Positions 1 through 8,128 of a DNA stretch of 26,201 nucleotides are shown piece after piece. The translations under genes were made by a program, and so were the position numbers. The notes beneath the pieces are model-generated. The model searched no databases. It had not been told where the DNA came from and saw only the letters and a program-made list of their open reading frames with translations. Every line of letters starts with the position of its first letter. Position 1 is the stretch's first letter. This stretch comes from a virus. The stretch covers positions 1 through 26,201 of the IMG/VR virus record IMGVR_UViG_3300030389_003011; one strand, 5' to 3'.

Positions 1-654
1 CCTAATAGTTCTACAAGTGCTTTAATTGTTAGAGTTGGTATAACACCAGGTGCAACACAAAATTTAGATAGAACAGTGGCCGTTACTGATTTTAGAGAAG
101 GTAAAATACTTAATACTACATTTACAGCTACAGCACAAAACTCATTTATATATGTAGAATCAGATGGTGTTCAATTAGACGTAGATTATGTTAGATGTTC
201 TAGAAGTGATATATTAAACAGAAAATTACCTTATATAACATATGATCATTTTTTACAAAATTTTAAAGCACAGGATGATAGAAATAAAAGTGGTACTTAT
301 GGTGATCCATTAAGAATGTATATATTACCAAGTTATACTGCTTTTGGAGTAAGCCCAAGACCTAATAAAAGTGATTTTCAAGTAAGTTATAATTACTATA
401 AAACACATACTGATTTATCTGCACATGGTGATAACATGTCTTTACCAGATAGATTTAGACCTTTAATTGTAGATAGAGCTAAATATTATACTTACATGTT
501 AAGATCAGATCCACAACATGCACAATTAGCAGATAGAGATTTTCAAAGAAAACTTAGATTATTAAAAGTAGACTATGCTACTAAAAATGAATATATGAGA
601 TCTGATAGTATTACAGAAAGCGTAGCAACTAATATTGGAGGCAGAGTTAATTAA
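1..654 (+). CDS. Probable head-tail adaptor (connector) protein, 5'-truncated by window edge
   Basis: The reading frame is open back to base 1, so the gene begins outside the window; 217 residues are visible. A GTG at 76 could be read as a start, but the in-frame sequence before it looks coding and no ribosome-binding site precedes it. The protein is hydrophilic, with many Tyr, Asp and Arg residues. Its last third carries an LPDRFRPLIVDRAKYY segment and a helical, charged end. I identify it as an adaptor mainly from position: it lies just upstream of a gp10-like stabilisation protein, as P22 gp4 lies before gp10, and its C-terminal helical segment resembles those I recall from marine podovirus connectors. 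It would sit under the portal in the neck. It could instead be another neck or tail protein. The stop overlaps the next start as TAATG, so the two are probably coupled. Confidence 0.5.
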   Translation, partial: PNSSTSALIVRVGITPGATQNLDRTVAVTDFREGKILNTTFTATAQNSFIYVESDGVQLDVDYVRCSRSDILNRKLPYITYDHFLQNFKAQDDRNKSGTYGDPLRMYILPSYTAFGVSPRPNKSDFQVSYNYYKTHTDLSAHGDNMSLPDRFRPLIVDRAKYYTYMLRSDPQHAQLADRDFQRKLRLLKVDYATKNEYMRSDSITESVATNIGGRVN

Positions 655-908
655 TGAGCATTAAAGAAGAAAGAAAAATAGAAAAAAAGAATGGCATGGA
701 TGTTATAGATAATATAACTTCTAATGGTAAAAATAGAAATATGAAGATGGCAAAATATGAACCAGGTGGTAATGTTAGAGATATTAAATATGAAATATAT
801 AAAAAAGCATTAAAAGAAGATAGAATTAAAGATATTTTTCCAGATGAACCCATGAAAAATCTTATGGAAATGTTTGAAAGATATTTAGAAGAAACTGGTC
901 AAAAATAA
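654..908 (+). CDS. Small hydrophilic protein of unknown function
   Basis: An 84-residue protein that starts at the A of a TAATG overlap with the adaptor gene. It is rich in Lys, Glu, Met and Asn and has no hydrophobic segment, so it is probably soluble. The N-terminal half (MSIKEERKIEKKNG) is highly charged; the C-terminal half, from about residue 45, reads as one or two amphipathic helices ending in EMFERYLEETGQK. I do not recognise the family. Its place between adaptor and stabilisation genes suggests a neck or assembly accessory protein, but that is context only. Confidence 0.75.
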   Translation: MSIKEERKIEKKNGMDVIDNITSNGKNRNMKMAKYEPGGNVRDIKYEIYKKALKEDRIKDIFPDEPMKNLMEMFERYLEETGQK

Positions 909-918
909 TATTTGTATT

Positions 919-1185
919 ATGGCTGTAAATTATTCTATAAATAAACCTAAAGAACCAGAAGACAATATGAGATATGCTGAAAGAAAAGCAGAAAGAATGT
1001 TGACTAATGGTTTAAATAATCAGCCATCTAATGATAATTTATTAAAAAAAGAAAAAAAAGATTTTGAATTATTAAAAACAAAAGAATCTAAAAGAGATAT
1101 ATTTGGACCATTAACAAATAAAGAAACAGAAAGATTACAAAATTTATCTATAAAACGAGAAAAAGATAAAGATGCCAACAACTGA
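919..1185 (+). CDS. Small charged protein of unknown function
   Basis: An 88-residue protein, Lys- and Glu-rich, without membrane segments. The middle (about residues 15-60) is predicted by eye to be helical, and an IFGPLTNKETERL segment follows. Only ten bases separate it from the gene before, and no Shine-Dalgarno sequence is seen ahead of ATG 919, so translation may depend on ribosomes finishing the previous gene. Its last 14 bases overlap the start of the stabilisation gene in another frame. The frame is well supported because AT-rich codon use matches its neighbours, but I do not recognise the family. Confidence 0.7.
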   Translation: MAVNYSINKPKEPEDNMRYAERKAERMLTNGLNNQPSNDNLLKKEKKDFELLKTKESKRDIFGPLTNKETERLQNLSIKREKDKDANN

Positions 1186-2722
1186 TTTAATATCACCTTT
1201 TGTAGTAAGTTGTGCTGGGGGATTGACATTGAACAAAGATGTATTTTCAATGCGACCTGGTGAGGCACTACTATTACAAAACTTTGAGCCTGATATTAAA
1301 GGTGGGTATAGACGTGTTAGTGGTACAACTTTATTTAATACAACACAGATTCCGCAAGGTTCTAGCAATAGTAGTTTAGTTGTAGATTGTTCTATAGTAT
1401 TTAATGGACAAGTTATAGTTGCAAGAGGTGGAGATATACATAGAGTTTCCACAACTGGTAGTTATACATCTTTAACAACTGGATTAGGAACATCCACTAG
1501 AGCATACGACTTTGAAAAATTTAATTTTAATGGAACTGAAAAAATAGTTATTGCAACAGGCCATTCTCCTGCACAAATAATTAATTCTAGTTTTGCAGTA
1601 GATGTAGTAAATGCAACAGGTGGTGGTACAGCTCCAACAAATCCTAAATTTGTAAAGGCATTTCAAAACCATATGTTTTATGCTGGTGCAAGTAATCCAG
1701 AAGAAATTATATTTAGTGTACCATTTGCAGAAGATAATTTTACATCAGCTAGTGGTGCAGGATCATTTAGAGTTGACTCTAATGTAGTTGGATTAAAAGT
1801 ATTTAGAAATGAATTAATAGTATTTTGTGAAGATAGAATTTATAAATTAACAGGTACATCATCAAGCAATTTTGCAGTACAAGAAGTTACGAGAAATATA
1901 GGCTGTAGAGATGGTGGTAGTATACAAGAGATTGGTGGAGATGTTATATTCTTAGCACCAGATGGATTAAGAACTATTGCTGGTACAGCTAGAATTGGTG
2001 ACGTTGAACTTGGATCTATATCTAGACAAATACAATCTAGAATTGATGAAATAGGTTTAGATAGAATTACATCTATAATTATTAGGGCTAAATCTCAATA
2101 TAGAATATTTTACCCAACAACTGCAGGTGGACAAGGATCATCAAAAGGTATTATAGGTGTATTAAAAAATAATCCTAATACAGGATCTATTGGATTTGAA
2201 TATGCAGATATGGTTGGTATAAAACCTGCATGTACAGATTCTGATTTTATTAGTGGAGTTGAAACACAAGTATTCGGTGGATTTGATGGGCATGTATATA
2301 AAATGGAATCAGGAAATAGATTTGCAGCAGGATCAGCAAATAATACTATTCAAGCAGTATATAGATCACCCGATATGGTTATGGGAGATCCAGGTGTAAG
2401 AAAATACATGCAAAGAGTTAATCTAAACTATCAAGGTGAAGGTACATCTATTGATGCAAACTTAGCACTTAGATATAACTATGATGATCAGAATAGTCCC
2501 CAACCAGCAAAAATTGCACTACCAAATGTAGGTGGTGCTGGACAATATGGAGCAGCTAAATATGGTAATTCATTGTATGATGCATCAGGTGTTCCATTAG
2601 TAAGACAAACGGTAGAGGGATCTGGATTTGCAGTAGCGTTACAAATAGATGATCAAAATAGTGCAGACTCATTTTCAATTAAAGGATTTCAATTAGAATT
2701 TACCCCAGGAGGAAGAAGATAA
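1172..2722 (+). CDS. P22 gp10-like phage stabilisation / tail nozzle protein
   Basis: A 516-residue protein, close to the length of P22 gp10 (about 470). The N-terminus (DLISPFVVSCAGGLTLNKDV, then RPGEALLLQNFEPD and GGYRRVSG) matches the pattern I know from podovirus stabilisation and nozzle proteins, which begin by listing what must be bound before a beta-propeller. The body is beta-rich, with repeated blade-like segments such as VFRNELIVFCEDRIYKLTG and GGDVIFLAPDGLRTIAG at about residues 205-270. A Gly-rich C-terminus ends in LEFTPGGRR. Established role for the family: it binds below the adaptor, closes the packaged head and forms part of the tail tube. The start overlaps the previous gene by 14 bases and has a purine-rich stretch before it. 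The stop overlaps the fibre gene as TAATG. Confidence 0.72.
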   Translation: MPTTDLISPFVVSCAGGLTLNKDVFSMRPGEALLLQNFEPDIKGGYRRVSGTTLFNTTQIPQGSSNSSLVVDCSIVFNGQVIVARGGDIHRVSTTGSYTSLTTGLGTSTRAYDFEKFNFNGTEKIVIATGHSPAQIINSSFAVDVVNATGGGTAPTNPKFVKAFQNHMFYAGASNPEEIIFSVPFAEDNFTSASGAGSFRVDSNVVGLKVFRNELIVFCEDRIYKLTGTSSSNFAVQEVTRNIGCRDGGSIQEIGGDVIFLAPDGLRTIAGTARIGDVELGSISRQIQSRIDEIGLDRITSIIIRAKSQYRIFYPTTAGGQGSSKGIIGVLKNNPNTGSIGFEYADMVGIKPACTDSDFISGVETQVFGGFDGHVYKMESGNRFAAGSANNTIQAVYRSPDMVMGDPGVRKYMQRVNLNYQGEGTSIDANLALRYNYDDQNSPQPAKIALPNVGGAGQYGAAKYGNSLYDASGVPLVRQTVEGSGFAVALQIDDQNSADSFSIKGFQLEFTPGGRR

Positions 2723-4248
2723 TGGCAGGTTATTCGGCAAGACAGGCTAGTTATACAACAGGAGATACTATAACTGCAGCTCATTCTAATGATGAGTTTA
2801 ACCAAGTATTGGCTGCATTTAATGCAACTACAGGACACACGCATGATGGAACTGCGGGTGAAGGTGGACCTGTAACTTCAATTAGAGATGCTAACACTTT
2901 AAACAGAGTATTAGTTGACTCTACTAATAATCACTTAGAATTTTATGTAAATGTATCATCATCTTCTGTACAACAGTTTAGAGTACAAGATGGTGCTATT
3001 GTACCTATTACAGATAATGATATTGATTTAGGAACTTCTTCTCTTGAGTTTAAAGATTTATTTATAGATGGTACAGCTAATGTAGATACACTTGCAGCAG
3101 ATGCTATTAGTTTAGGAGGTACAACTATTACTTCGACTGCAGCAGAATTAAATATACTTGATGGAGTTACTTCGACTGCAGCAGAACTTAATATCTTAGA
3201 TGGTGTTACTTCTACAGCTGCAGAGTTAAATTTACTAGATGGTATTACAGCAGGAACTGTATCTGCATCTTTAGCAGTTATTGCAGATTCTAATAAAGAT
3301 ATATCTGGATTTAGAAACTTAAGTATAACTGGAGATCTTACAGTTGCTGGTGATGATATTACTATGGGTACAAATACTGCAGGTAATTTATTAGTTGCAG
3401 ATGGTACAAACTTTAATTCAATAGCAGTAGGATCATTATCAGAAATATCTACGGTTGCTGGTGATGATGTATTTTTAGCAGTAGATACTTCAGGTGGTGG
3501 ACTTAAAAAAATTACAAGATCTACAATAGTATCAGGGCTTGCTACATCAGGTGCAATATCAAATGTAGTAGAAGATACTACACCACAATTAGGTGGTAAT
3601 CTTGATATGAATGGCCAAGATATTGTAACTACATCTAATGCAAATATTGAATTAGCTGCAAATGGAACTGGTCATGTAGTTGTAAAAGGTAATAGTAATC
3701 AGGGAAAAATTACATTAAATTGCGAAAGTAATAGTCATGGTCAAGCTATACAAGCACAGGCACATTCTTTAGGTATAGACAATGTAATGTTACTTCCTAA
3801 AGATGGAGATTCTACATTAGTTTCAGAAATTTCAACACAAACATTAACAAATAAAACTTTAACTTCACCAAAAATAAATGAAAATGTAGCAGTAACTGCA
3901 ACAGCTACAGAAATAAATATATTAGACGGTGTAACTTCAACAACTGCTGAACTAAATATTTTAGATGGTGTTACATCAACAGCAGCAGAATTAAACATAT
4001 TAGACGGAGTAACATCTACAGCAGCTGAATTAAATATATTAGACGGTGTAACTTCAACAGCTAGTGAAATAAATATCATAGATGGAGATACATCAGCAAG
4101 TTCTACAACTTTAGTAGATGCAGATAGATTAGTTGCAAATGACGCAGGTACTATGAAACAAGTAGCATTAACAGATGTTAAAACATATTTAAGTAGTGCA
4201 GGATTTACAACAGATGATCCAACAGCTTTAGCTATTGCTCTTGGATAA
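2722..4248 (+). CDS. Tail fibre / structural protein with ELNILDGVT repeats
   Basis: A 508-residue protein with a conserved N-terminus (YSARQASYTTGDTITAAHSN, then DEFNQVLAAFNATTGHTHDG), a pattern I recall from fibre and hinge proteins of marine phages. Two arrays of a 13-residue unit, consensus TSTAAELNILDGV, follow: three units at residues 137-175 and five at 392-456. Between them, about residues 318-385, lies a GHVVVKGNSNQGKI ... QTLTNKTLTSP segment typical of bacteriophage repeat fibres. The regular Gly/Asp turns suggest a trimeric beta-structured shaft. The C-terminus is short (LVDADRLVANDAGTMKQVAL and 25 more residues) and has no obvious receptor domain, so later genes may supply adhesion. 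A promoter lies just after the stop. Confidence 0.75.
   Translation: MAGYSARQASYTTGDTITAAHSNDEFNQVLAAFNATTGHTHDGTAGEGGPVTSIRDANTLNRVLVDSTNNHLEFYVNVSSSSVQQFRVQDGAIVPITDNDIDLGTSSLEFKDLFIDGTANVDTLAADAISLGGTTITSTAAELNILDGVTSTAAELNILDGVTSTAAELNLLDGITAGTVSASLAVIADSNKDISGFRNLSITGDLTVAGDDITMGTNTAGNLLVADGTNFNSIAVGSLSEISTVAGDDVFLAVDTSGGGLKKITRSTIVSGLATSGAISNVVEDTTPQLGGNLDMNGQDIVTTSNANIELAANGTGHVVVKGNSNQGKITLNCESNSHGQAIQAQAHSLGIDNVMLLPKDGDSTLVSEISTQTLTNKTLTSPKINENVAVTATATEINILDGVTSTTAELNILDGVTSTAAELNILDGVTSTAAELNILDGVTSTASEINIIDGDTSASSTTLVDADRLVANDAGTMKQVALTDVKTYLSSAGFTTDDPTALAIALG
3130..3246 (+). repeat. In-frame tandem repeat, 3 x 39 bp (ELNILDGVT unit), first array
   Basis: Three consecutive 39-base units encode T-S-T-A-A-E-L-N-[IL]-L-D-G-[VI] (residues 137-175 of the fibre protein). 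The protein sequence is nearly identical from unit to unit while third positions differ, for example gat-gga versus gat-ggt. That shows selection on the protein rather than very recent DNA duplication. Confidence 0.9.
3895..4089 (+). repeat. In-frame tandem repeat, 5 x 39 bp (ELNILDGVT unit), second array
   Basis: Five consecutive 39-base units cover residues 392-456 of the fibre protein. The outer units are degenerate (TATATEINILDGV first, TSTASEINIIDGD last) and the inner three are close to consensus, the usual result of unequal exchange in the middle of an array. These units use gac-ggt or gac-gga for Asp-Gly more often than the first array. Confidence 0.9.
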
Positions 4249-4254
4249 TAATCA

Positions 4255-4282
4255 TTGACTTTTAAAAAAATAACGATATAAT
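4255..4282 (+). promoter_or_regulatory. Sigma70-type promoter inside the late block
   Basis: TTGACT (4255-4260) is followed after 16 bases by a perfect TATAAT (4277-4282), in the 58-base gap between the fibre gene and the next gene. Transcription would start near 4288-4290, just before an AGGAGA ribosome-binding site at 4295-4300 and ATG 4307, giving a very short leader. This is the clearest host-type promoter in the window and one of few real gaps in the late block. Confidence 0.72.
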
Positions 4283-4306
4283 ATAATAATAAATAGGAGA
4301 GAATAA

Positions 4307-4666
4307 ATGGCAAATACTTTTAAAGTAGTGACCTTTGCAGCAGAACCTGCTTCAGCTGGTACGCCATACACAGTGTATACAACACCTTCAAGTACAACTA
4401 CAGTTGTAATTGGTTTGGTATTAGCTAATATACATACATCTGCAGTTACAGCAGAAGTAGAATTAGTCAGTGATACATCTGGTGGTGGTAGAGCAGCTAC
4501 AAATGGAACATCATTTTTAGTTAAAGATGTAAATATTCCTGCAGGTAGTTCACTTGAAATCTTATCAGGTGGTAAAGTTATTTTAGAAACAACTGATGCA
4601 TTAAGAATAGATTGCTCAGTTGCAGATAAAATATCAGGCACACTGTCAATAATGGAGATAACATAA
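4307..4666 (+). CDS. Small virion-type protein (beta-rich), under its own promoter
   Basis: A 119-residue protein starting MANTFKVVTFAAEP, seven bases after an AGGAGA ribosome-binding site. It contains LYTV-type and TTTVVIGLVLANIHTS-type beta strands and ends ISGTLSIMEIT. I recall many marine phages having a protein of this shape with a TTTVVIG...LANxHxSAVTA segment and a final SIMEIT, usually in the fibre region; its function is not known to me. There are no membrane segments or Cys-rich motifs. The dedicated promoter just upstream suggests a product needed in many copies, such as a decoration or fibre-associated protein. That last point is inference. Confidence 0.7.
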   Translation: MANTFKVVTFAAEPASAGTPYTVYTTPSSTTTVVIGLVLANIHTSAVTAEVELVSDTSGGGRAATNGTSFLVKDVNIPAGSSLEILSGGKVILETTDALRIDCSVADKISGTLSIMEIT

Positions 4667-4667
4667 T

Positions 4668-5072
4668 ATGCCTTACATTGGTCAAGTTCCTTCACCGAAG
4701 GCACTAACAGCTTCAGATATAGCTGACGATTTAATTACGTCTGCTAAATTAAACTATAGTGAATCTACACTTACAGATCAAGCTACAGTGACTTGGGATG
4801 CATCAACACAAGATGTTTGTAAATTAACTTTAGGTGGTAATAGAACATTAGCTGCTCCTACTAATAATACCACTGGTCAATTTATATCTATACTTGTAAT
4901 ACAAGATGGAACAGGTTCAAGAACTTTAACATGGAACGCTGTATTTGAATTTGCAGAAGACACAGCTCCAACATTAACAACAACAGCTAGCAAGGGAGAT
5001 GTTTTTGTTTTCAGATACAACGGATCTAAATGGTTAGAAGTTGGTAGAAATCAAAATTTAACATTATCATAA
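4668..5072 (+). CDS. Short tail-fibre-like protein with MPYIG N-terminus
   Basis: A 134-residue protein beginning MPYIGQVPSPKALTASDIAD. The same MPYIG opening occurs in the fibre gene at 8129, and I recall it at the start of many marine phage fibre proteins, where it probably anchors the protein to the virion. After LITSAKLNYSESTLTDQATV comes a beta-rich domain of about 95 residues with Thr-rich strands (GGNRTLAAPTNNTTGQFISI) ending in a Trp-containing strand (SKWLEVGRN). This is the usual layout of short fibre or hinge proteins. It follows the previous gene by one base. Confidence 0.65.
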   Translation: MPYIGQVPSPKALTASDIADDLITSAKLNYSESTLTDQATVTWDASTQDVCKLTLGGNRTLAAPTNNTTGQFISILVIQDGTGSRTLTWNAVFEFAEDTAPTLTTTASKGDVFVFRYNGSKWLEVGRNQNLTLS

Positions 5073-5073
5073 T

Positions 5074-5685
5074 ATGTACGCATTAGTAGTAGACAATTCA
5101 GTAACTAGAGTTTTTCCTAGTCCAAAAGGATTTGAACATAATGGAAATCAATATGCACCAGATATATTTTATAAATGGTCTAAAGCAGAAAAAGAAGCTA
5201 TAGGTCTTTATGAAGTTGAAACTGATAGCACAAATTATAAAGATGAAAACTGGTATATTAATACTAATGAATCTTTTACATTTGGTAGTGGTAAAGTAAC
5301 TAGATCATGGGGTACGGCTACAGCTAAAGATCATGCAGATAAAGATGCTGTAGATAGTGAAGGTAATAAAATTAAAGATGAAGATGGTAATCAAGTAATT
5401 ATTGAAGGATTAAAAACAATATTAATTAGAACACTTAAACAGCAAGCTGCAGGAGAGTTACAAAATACAGATTGGTATGTAATCAGAAAAGCAGATGCAG
5501 GAACATCTATACCTAGTTTAATATCTACTCATAGAGCAGCTGTTAGAACTAAATGTGCTGAAATGGAAACAGCTATTACAAATGCTGTAGATACACCAGC
5601 TTTAGAAACTTTATACACATACACAGAACAAGAGGATGGATCTGTAACTAGACCATTAGGTGAACTTCCAAGATTGGAGGGTTAA
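5074..5685 (+). CDS. Probable tail fibre assembly protein (DUF4376-like C-terminal part)
   Basis: A 203-residue protein. The N-terminus (MYALVVDNSVTRVFPSPKGF) and the next 80 residues resemble the N-domain of fibre assembly chaperones, which often open with short beta strands and an YxVxxD segment. The C-terminal half, LKTILIRTLKQQAAGELQNT then DWYVIRKADAGTSIPSLIST HRAAVR (split here), has the DWYVIRKxExG...P..I..HRAAVR pattern of DUF4376-type proteins, usually found beside fibre genes. The expected role is a temporary chaperone for the trimerisation of an adjacent fibre; it may not be in the virion. It ends TAATG with the LamG/SPRY gene. Confidence 0.6.
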   Translation: MYALVVDNSVTRVFPSPKGFEHNGNQYAPDIFYKWSKAEKEAIGLYEVETDSTNYKDENWYINTNESFTFGSGKVTRSWGTATAKDHADKDAVDSEGNKIKDEDGNQVIIEGLKTILIRTLKQQAAGELQNTDWYVIRKADAGTSIPSLISTHRAAVRTKCAEMETAITNAVDTPALETLYTYTEQEDGSVTRPLGELPRLEG

Positions 5686-7064
5686 TGCCTATAAATAGTT
5701 TTTTGTATCCAGGTGCTAAATTTGTCCCACCTTATGAGGTAGCTAACTCATGTAGGTTTGATGATGGTAGTAGTGATAGTTTATATAAAACTTTTTCAAG
5801 TGATGGTAACAAAAAAACTTTTACTTTTTCAGCTTGGGTTAAAAGAGGAATTGTGAGTAGTGGTGATCATTGTTTAATTGCAACATCTGTAAATGCTTCT
5901 GATGATAATACAATGGAACTTTTTTTTCAAGGTGGAGATAAATTAGCTGTTGGCAGATACTACAATTATAATTTAATAACTAATGCTCTTTTCAGAGACT
6001 CATCAGCTTGGTATCATATTGTTTTAGCTTGTGATACTACTCAATCAACTGCATCAAATAGAATGAGATTATATGTAAATGGTTCTGAGATAACAAGTTT
6101 TGCAACAGCTAGTTATCCAAATCAAAATGATGATTTACCTTTATTGGCTGGAAGCCAAAGAATAAATATAGCAGCACAGTATTACACTCATTTAAGTCAA
6201 AATACTAGATTTTTAGATGGTTACATGACAGAAGTGGTTATGGTTGATAATCAACAACTAGACCCAACATCATTTGGAGAGTTTGATAGTGATAGTCCCA
6301 ACATTTGGAAGCCAATAGATGTATCTGGTTTAACCTTTGGCACAAATGGATTTTATTTAGATTTTGAAAATGCTAGTAGTTTAGGTGCAGATGTATCAGG
6401 AAACTCTAATAACTTTACTGTTAATAATTTAACAAGTGTAGATCAATCTACTGATACTTGTACAAATAATTTTGCAACATTAAATCCTTTAGATTCTGGC
6501 ACCATTACTTTTAGTGATGGAAATTTAACAGCTACATCTGGTTCTGACTATCATGCAACTAAAGGCACAATAGGAGTTAATACTGGAAAATGGTATTTTG
6601 AAGCAAAAATTAATGCTCCCTCTGGTGGCAGTGCGGTGGATAATTTTATAGGAATTACAGGAGATAATACAGCAGTGACAGGAGCAACTTATGATAATAA
6701 TCCATCAGTTATATATACAGGAAGTGGAACTATAGACAAAGATGGAACAGCAGTTCAGTCAAGTTTAACAACATTTTCAACAGGTACGATTGTAGGAGTT
6801 GCTTTAAATATGGATGACTCAGAAATAGAGTTTTATATTAATGGATCAAAACAAGGTTCTACTCAATCTATAAGTTCTTTTACAGGTTTTTATTTACCAT
6901 TTTACATAGGTGCTAATAATAGAAGTGCATCCTTTAATTTTGGATCACCATCTTTTTCAATCTCATCAGGTAATGCAGATGCAAATGGTCATGGTAATTT
7001 TGAATATTCAGTACCATCAGGTTACTTTGCTCTTTGCACAAAAAATTTAGCGGAGAATGGATAA
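5685..7064 (+). CDS. Adhesin-like virion protein with LamG-type and SPRY-like domains
   Basis: A 459-residue protein. Residues about 22-195 form a concanavalin-like LamG fold: FTFSAWVKRG, SSAWYHIVLACD and RLYVNGSEI are the usual strands, and a GYMTEVVMVDNQQLDP segment closes the domain. Residues about 288-440 look SPRY/B30.2-like, with TGKWYFEAKI, FIGITGD, GVALNMDDSEIEFYINGSKQ and YIGANNRSASFNFG. A short bridge containing FYLDFENASSLGADVSGNSN joins them. Such domains bind sugars or proteins, so a receptor-binding role is a reasonable inference. It ends SGYFALCTKNLAENG. It starts and stops with TAATG overlaps. Confidence 0.7.
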   Translation: MPINSFLYPGAKFVPPYEVANSCRFDDGSSDSLYKTFSSDGNKKTFTFSAWVKRGIVSSGDHCLIATSVNASDDNTMELFFQGGDKLAVGRYYNYNLITNALFRDSSAWYHIVLACDTTQSTASNRMRLYVNGSEITSFATASYPNQNDDLPLLAGSQRINIAAQYYTHLSQNTRFLDGYMTEVVMVDNQQLDPTSFGEFDSDSPNIWKPIDVSGLTFGTNGFYLDFENASSLGADVSGNSNNFTVNNLTSVDQSTDTCTNNFATLNPLDSGTITFSDGNLTATSGSDYHATKGTIGVNTGKWYFEAKINAPSGGSAVDNFIGITGDNTAVTGATYDNNPSVIYTGSGTIDKDGTAVQSSLTTFSTGTIVGVALNMDDSEIEFYINGSKQGSTQSISSFTGFYLPFYIGANNRSASFNFGSPSFSISSGNADANGHGNFEYSVPSGYFALCTKNLAENG

Positions 7065-8110
7065 TGGCTTATACAGATATAGATAACCCAGAACTTTACT
7101 TTCAGACAAAATTATATACTGGAAATGGTGGAACACAATCAATTACTTTAGATGGTTCTAAAAATATGCAACCAGATTGGACTTGGATTAAAAAAAGAAA
7201 TGGTGCGGCTGATAGTTCGCTTATGGATTCAGTTAGAGGAGTAAGAAAATCTTTAAGGTCAAATAGCACTGCCGCAGATTATACAGAATCATCAGGTTTT
7301 TCTTCTTTTGATAGTAATGGATTTAGTTTTGATGGAACTGCATATAATCATGTTAATAGAAGCAGTGATACATTTGTAGCTTGGAACTGGTTAGCTGGTG
7401 GTTCTGCATCATCAAACTCAAATGGAGATATAACAAGTTCTGTATCTGCTAACACCACTGCTGGATTTAGTATTGTCTCTTATACAGGGACAGGTTCAAA
7501 TGCTACAATAGGTCATGGGTTAGGTTCTGCACCTAAATTTATAATTGTAAAAAACAGAGATGATGGATCAAAAAATTGGGTTACTCAAATAACTGCATTA
7601 GGTAATAATTATCTTGAATTAAACAAGACAAATGCAACATTTTCAGGCAGTACATACTTTAATAACACAGCTCCAACACCTTCTGTTTTTACTGTTGGCA
7701 CAGTTGGTTCTACCAATGCAAGTTCTGATAATTTTATAGCTTATTGTTTTTCAGAAGTTAAAGGATATTCTAAAATTGGAAGCTACACAGGTGGATCAGA
7801 TCCATTCGTCTATCTTGGTTTTAAACCAGCTTGGATTATGTTTAAAAATTCAAGTGCCAGTGAAAATTGGAGAATAATAGATAATAAAAGAGATACAGAT
7901 AATCCAGCTGCCCAACATTTATATCCAAATTTAGCTAATGCAGAAGGAAGTGGTACTTCTTATAATGACTTTGTAGATTTTTTAAGTAATGGATTTAAAA
8001 TTAGAAGTGGTTCTGGTGAGATAGATGGTTCAGGTAATACAATAATTTTTATGGCTTTCGCAGAATCACCCTTTGTAAATTCTAATGGTATACCAAATAA
8101 CGCAAGATAA
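7064..8110 (+). CDS. Tail fibre / receptor-binding-type protein, DUF7483-like
   Basis: A 348-residue protein. I place the start at ATG 7064 (MAYTDIDNPELYFQTKLYTG): it makes a TAATG overlap with the gene before and has GGAGAATGG just upstream, whereas an earlier in-frame start at 7034 would overlap 31 bases. The C-terminal part (about residues 134-348: GFSIVSYTGTGSNATIGHGL, then APKFIIVKNR, DNFIAYCFSEVKGYSKIGSY, PAWIMFKNSS, IIFMAFAESPF) matches what I recall as DUF7483 of marine phage fibres. The first 110 residues (PDWTWIKKRNG, SLMDSVRG, TFVAWNWLAGG) look like a partial copy of the same fold. The likely role is host surface binding. The DUF assignment is from memory. Confidence 0.68.
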   Translation: MAYTDIDNPELYFQTKLYTGNGGTQSITLDGSKNMQPDWTWIKKRNGAADSSLMDSVRGVRKSLRSNSTAADYTESSGFSSFDSNGFSFDGTAYNHVNRSSDTFVAWNWLAGGSASSNSNGDITSSVSANTTAGFSIVSYTGTGSNATIGHGLGSAPKFIIVKNRDDGSKNWVTQITALGNNYLELNKTNATFSGSTYFNNTAPTPSVFTVGTVGSTNASSDNFIAYCFSEVKGYSKIGSYTGGSDPFVYLGFKPAWIMFKNSSASENWRIIDNKRDTDNPAAQHLYPNLANAEGSGTSYNDFVDFLSNGFKIRSGSGEIDGSGNTIIFMAFAESPFVNSNGIPNNAR

Positions 8111-8128
8111 AATTAATTAAGGAGAAAT

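Noticed and set aside
76-78. GTG codon as the start of the first gene
   Set aside because: The frame is open and looks coding back to base 1, and no ribosome-binding site precedes it; the gene is cut by the window edge.
1224-1245. TTGACA at the start of the stabilisation gene as a promoter
   Set aside because: No -10 box lies at a suitable distance (the nearest, TATTTT, is only 13 bases away), and the sequence is coding.
3130-4089. CRISPR-like repeat array
   Set aside because: The units are directly adjacent without spacers, are in frame and differ at third positions, so they are protein repeats.
3741-4313. A 190-residue minus-strand frame opposite the fibre repeats
   Set aside because: It is the mirror of the 39-base repeat array in the fibre gene, which leaves the opposite strand open by its regular codon pattern.
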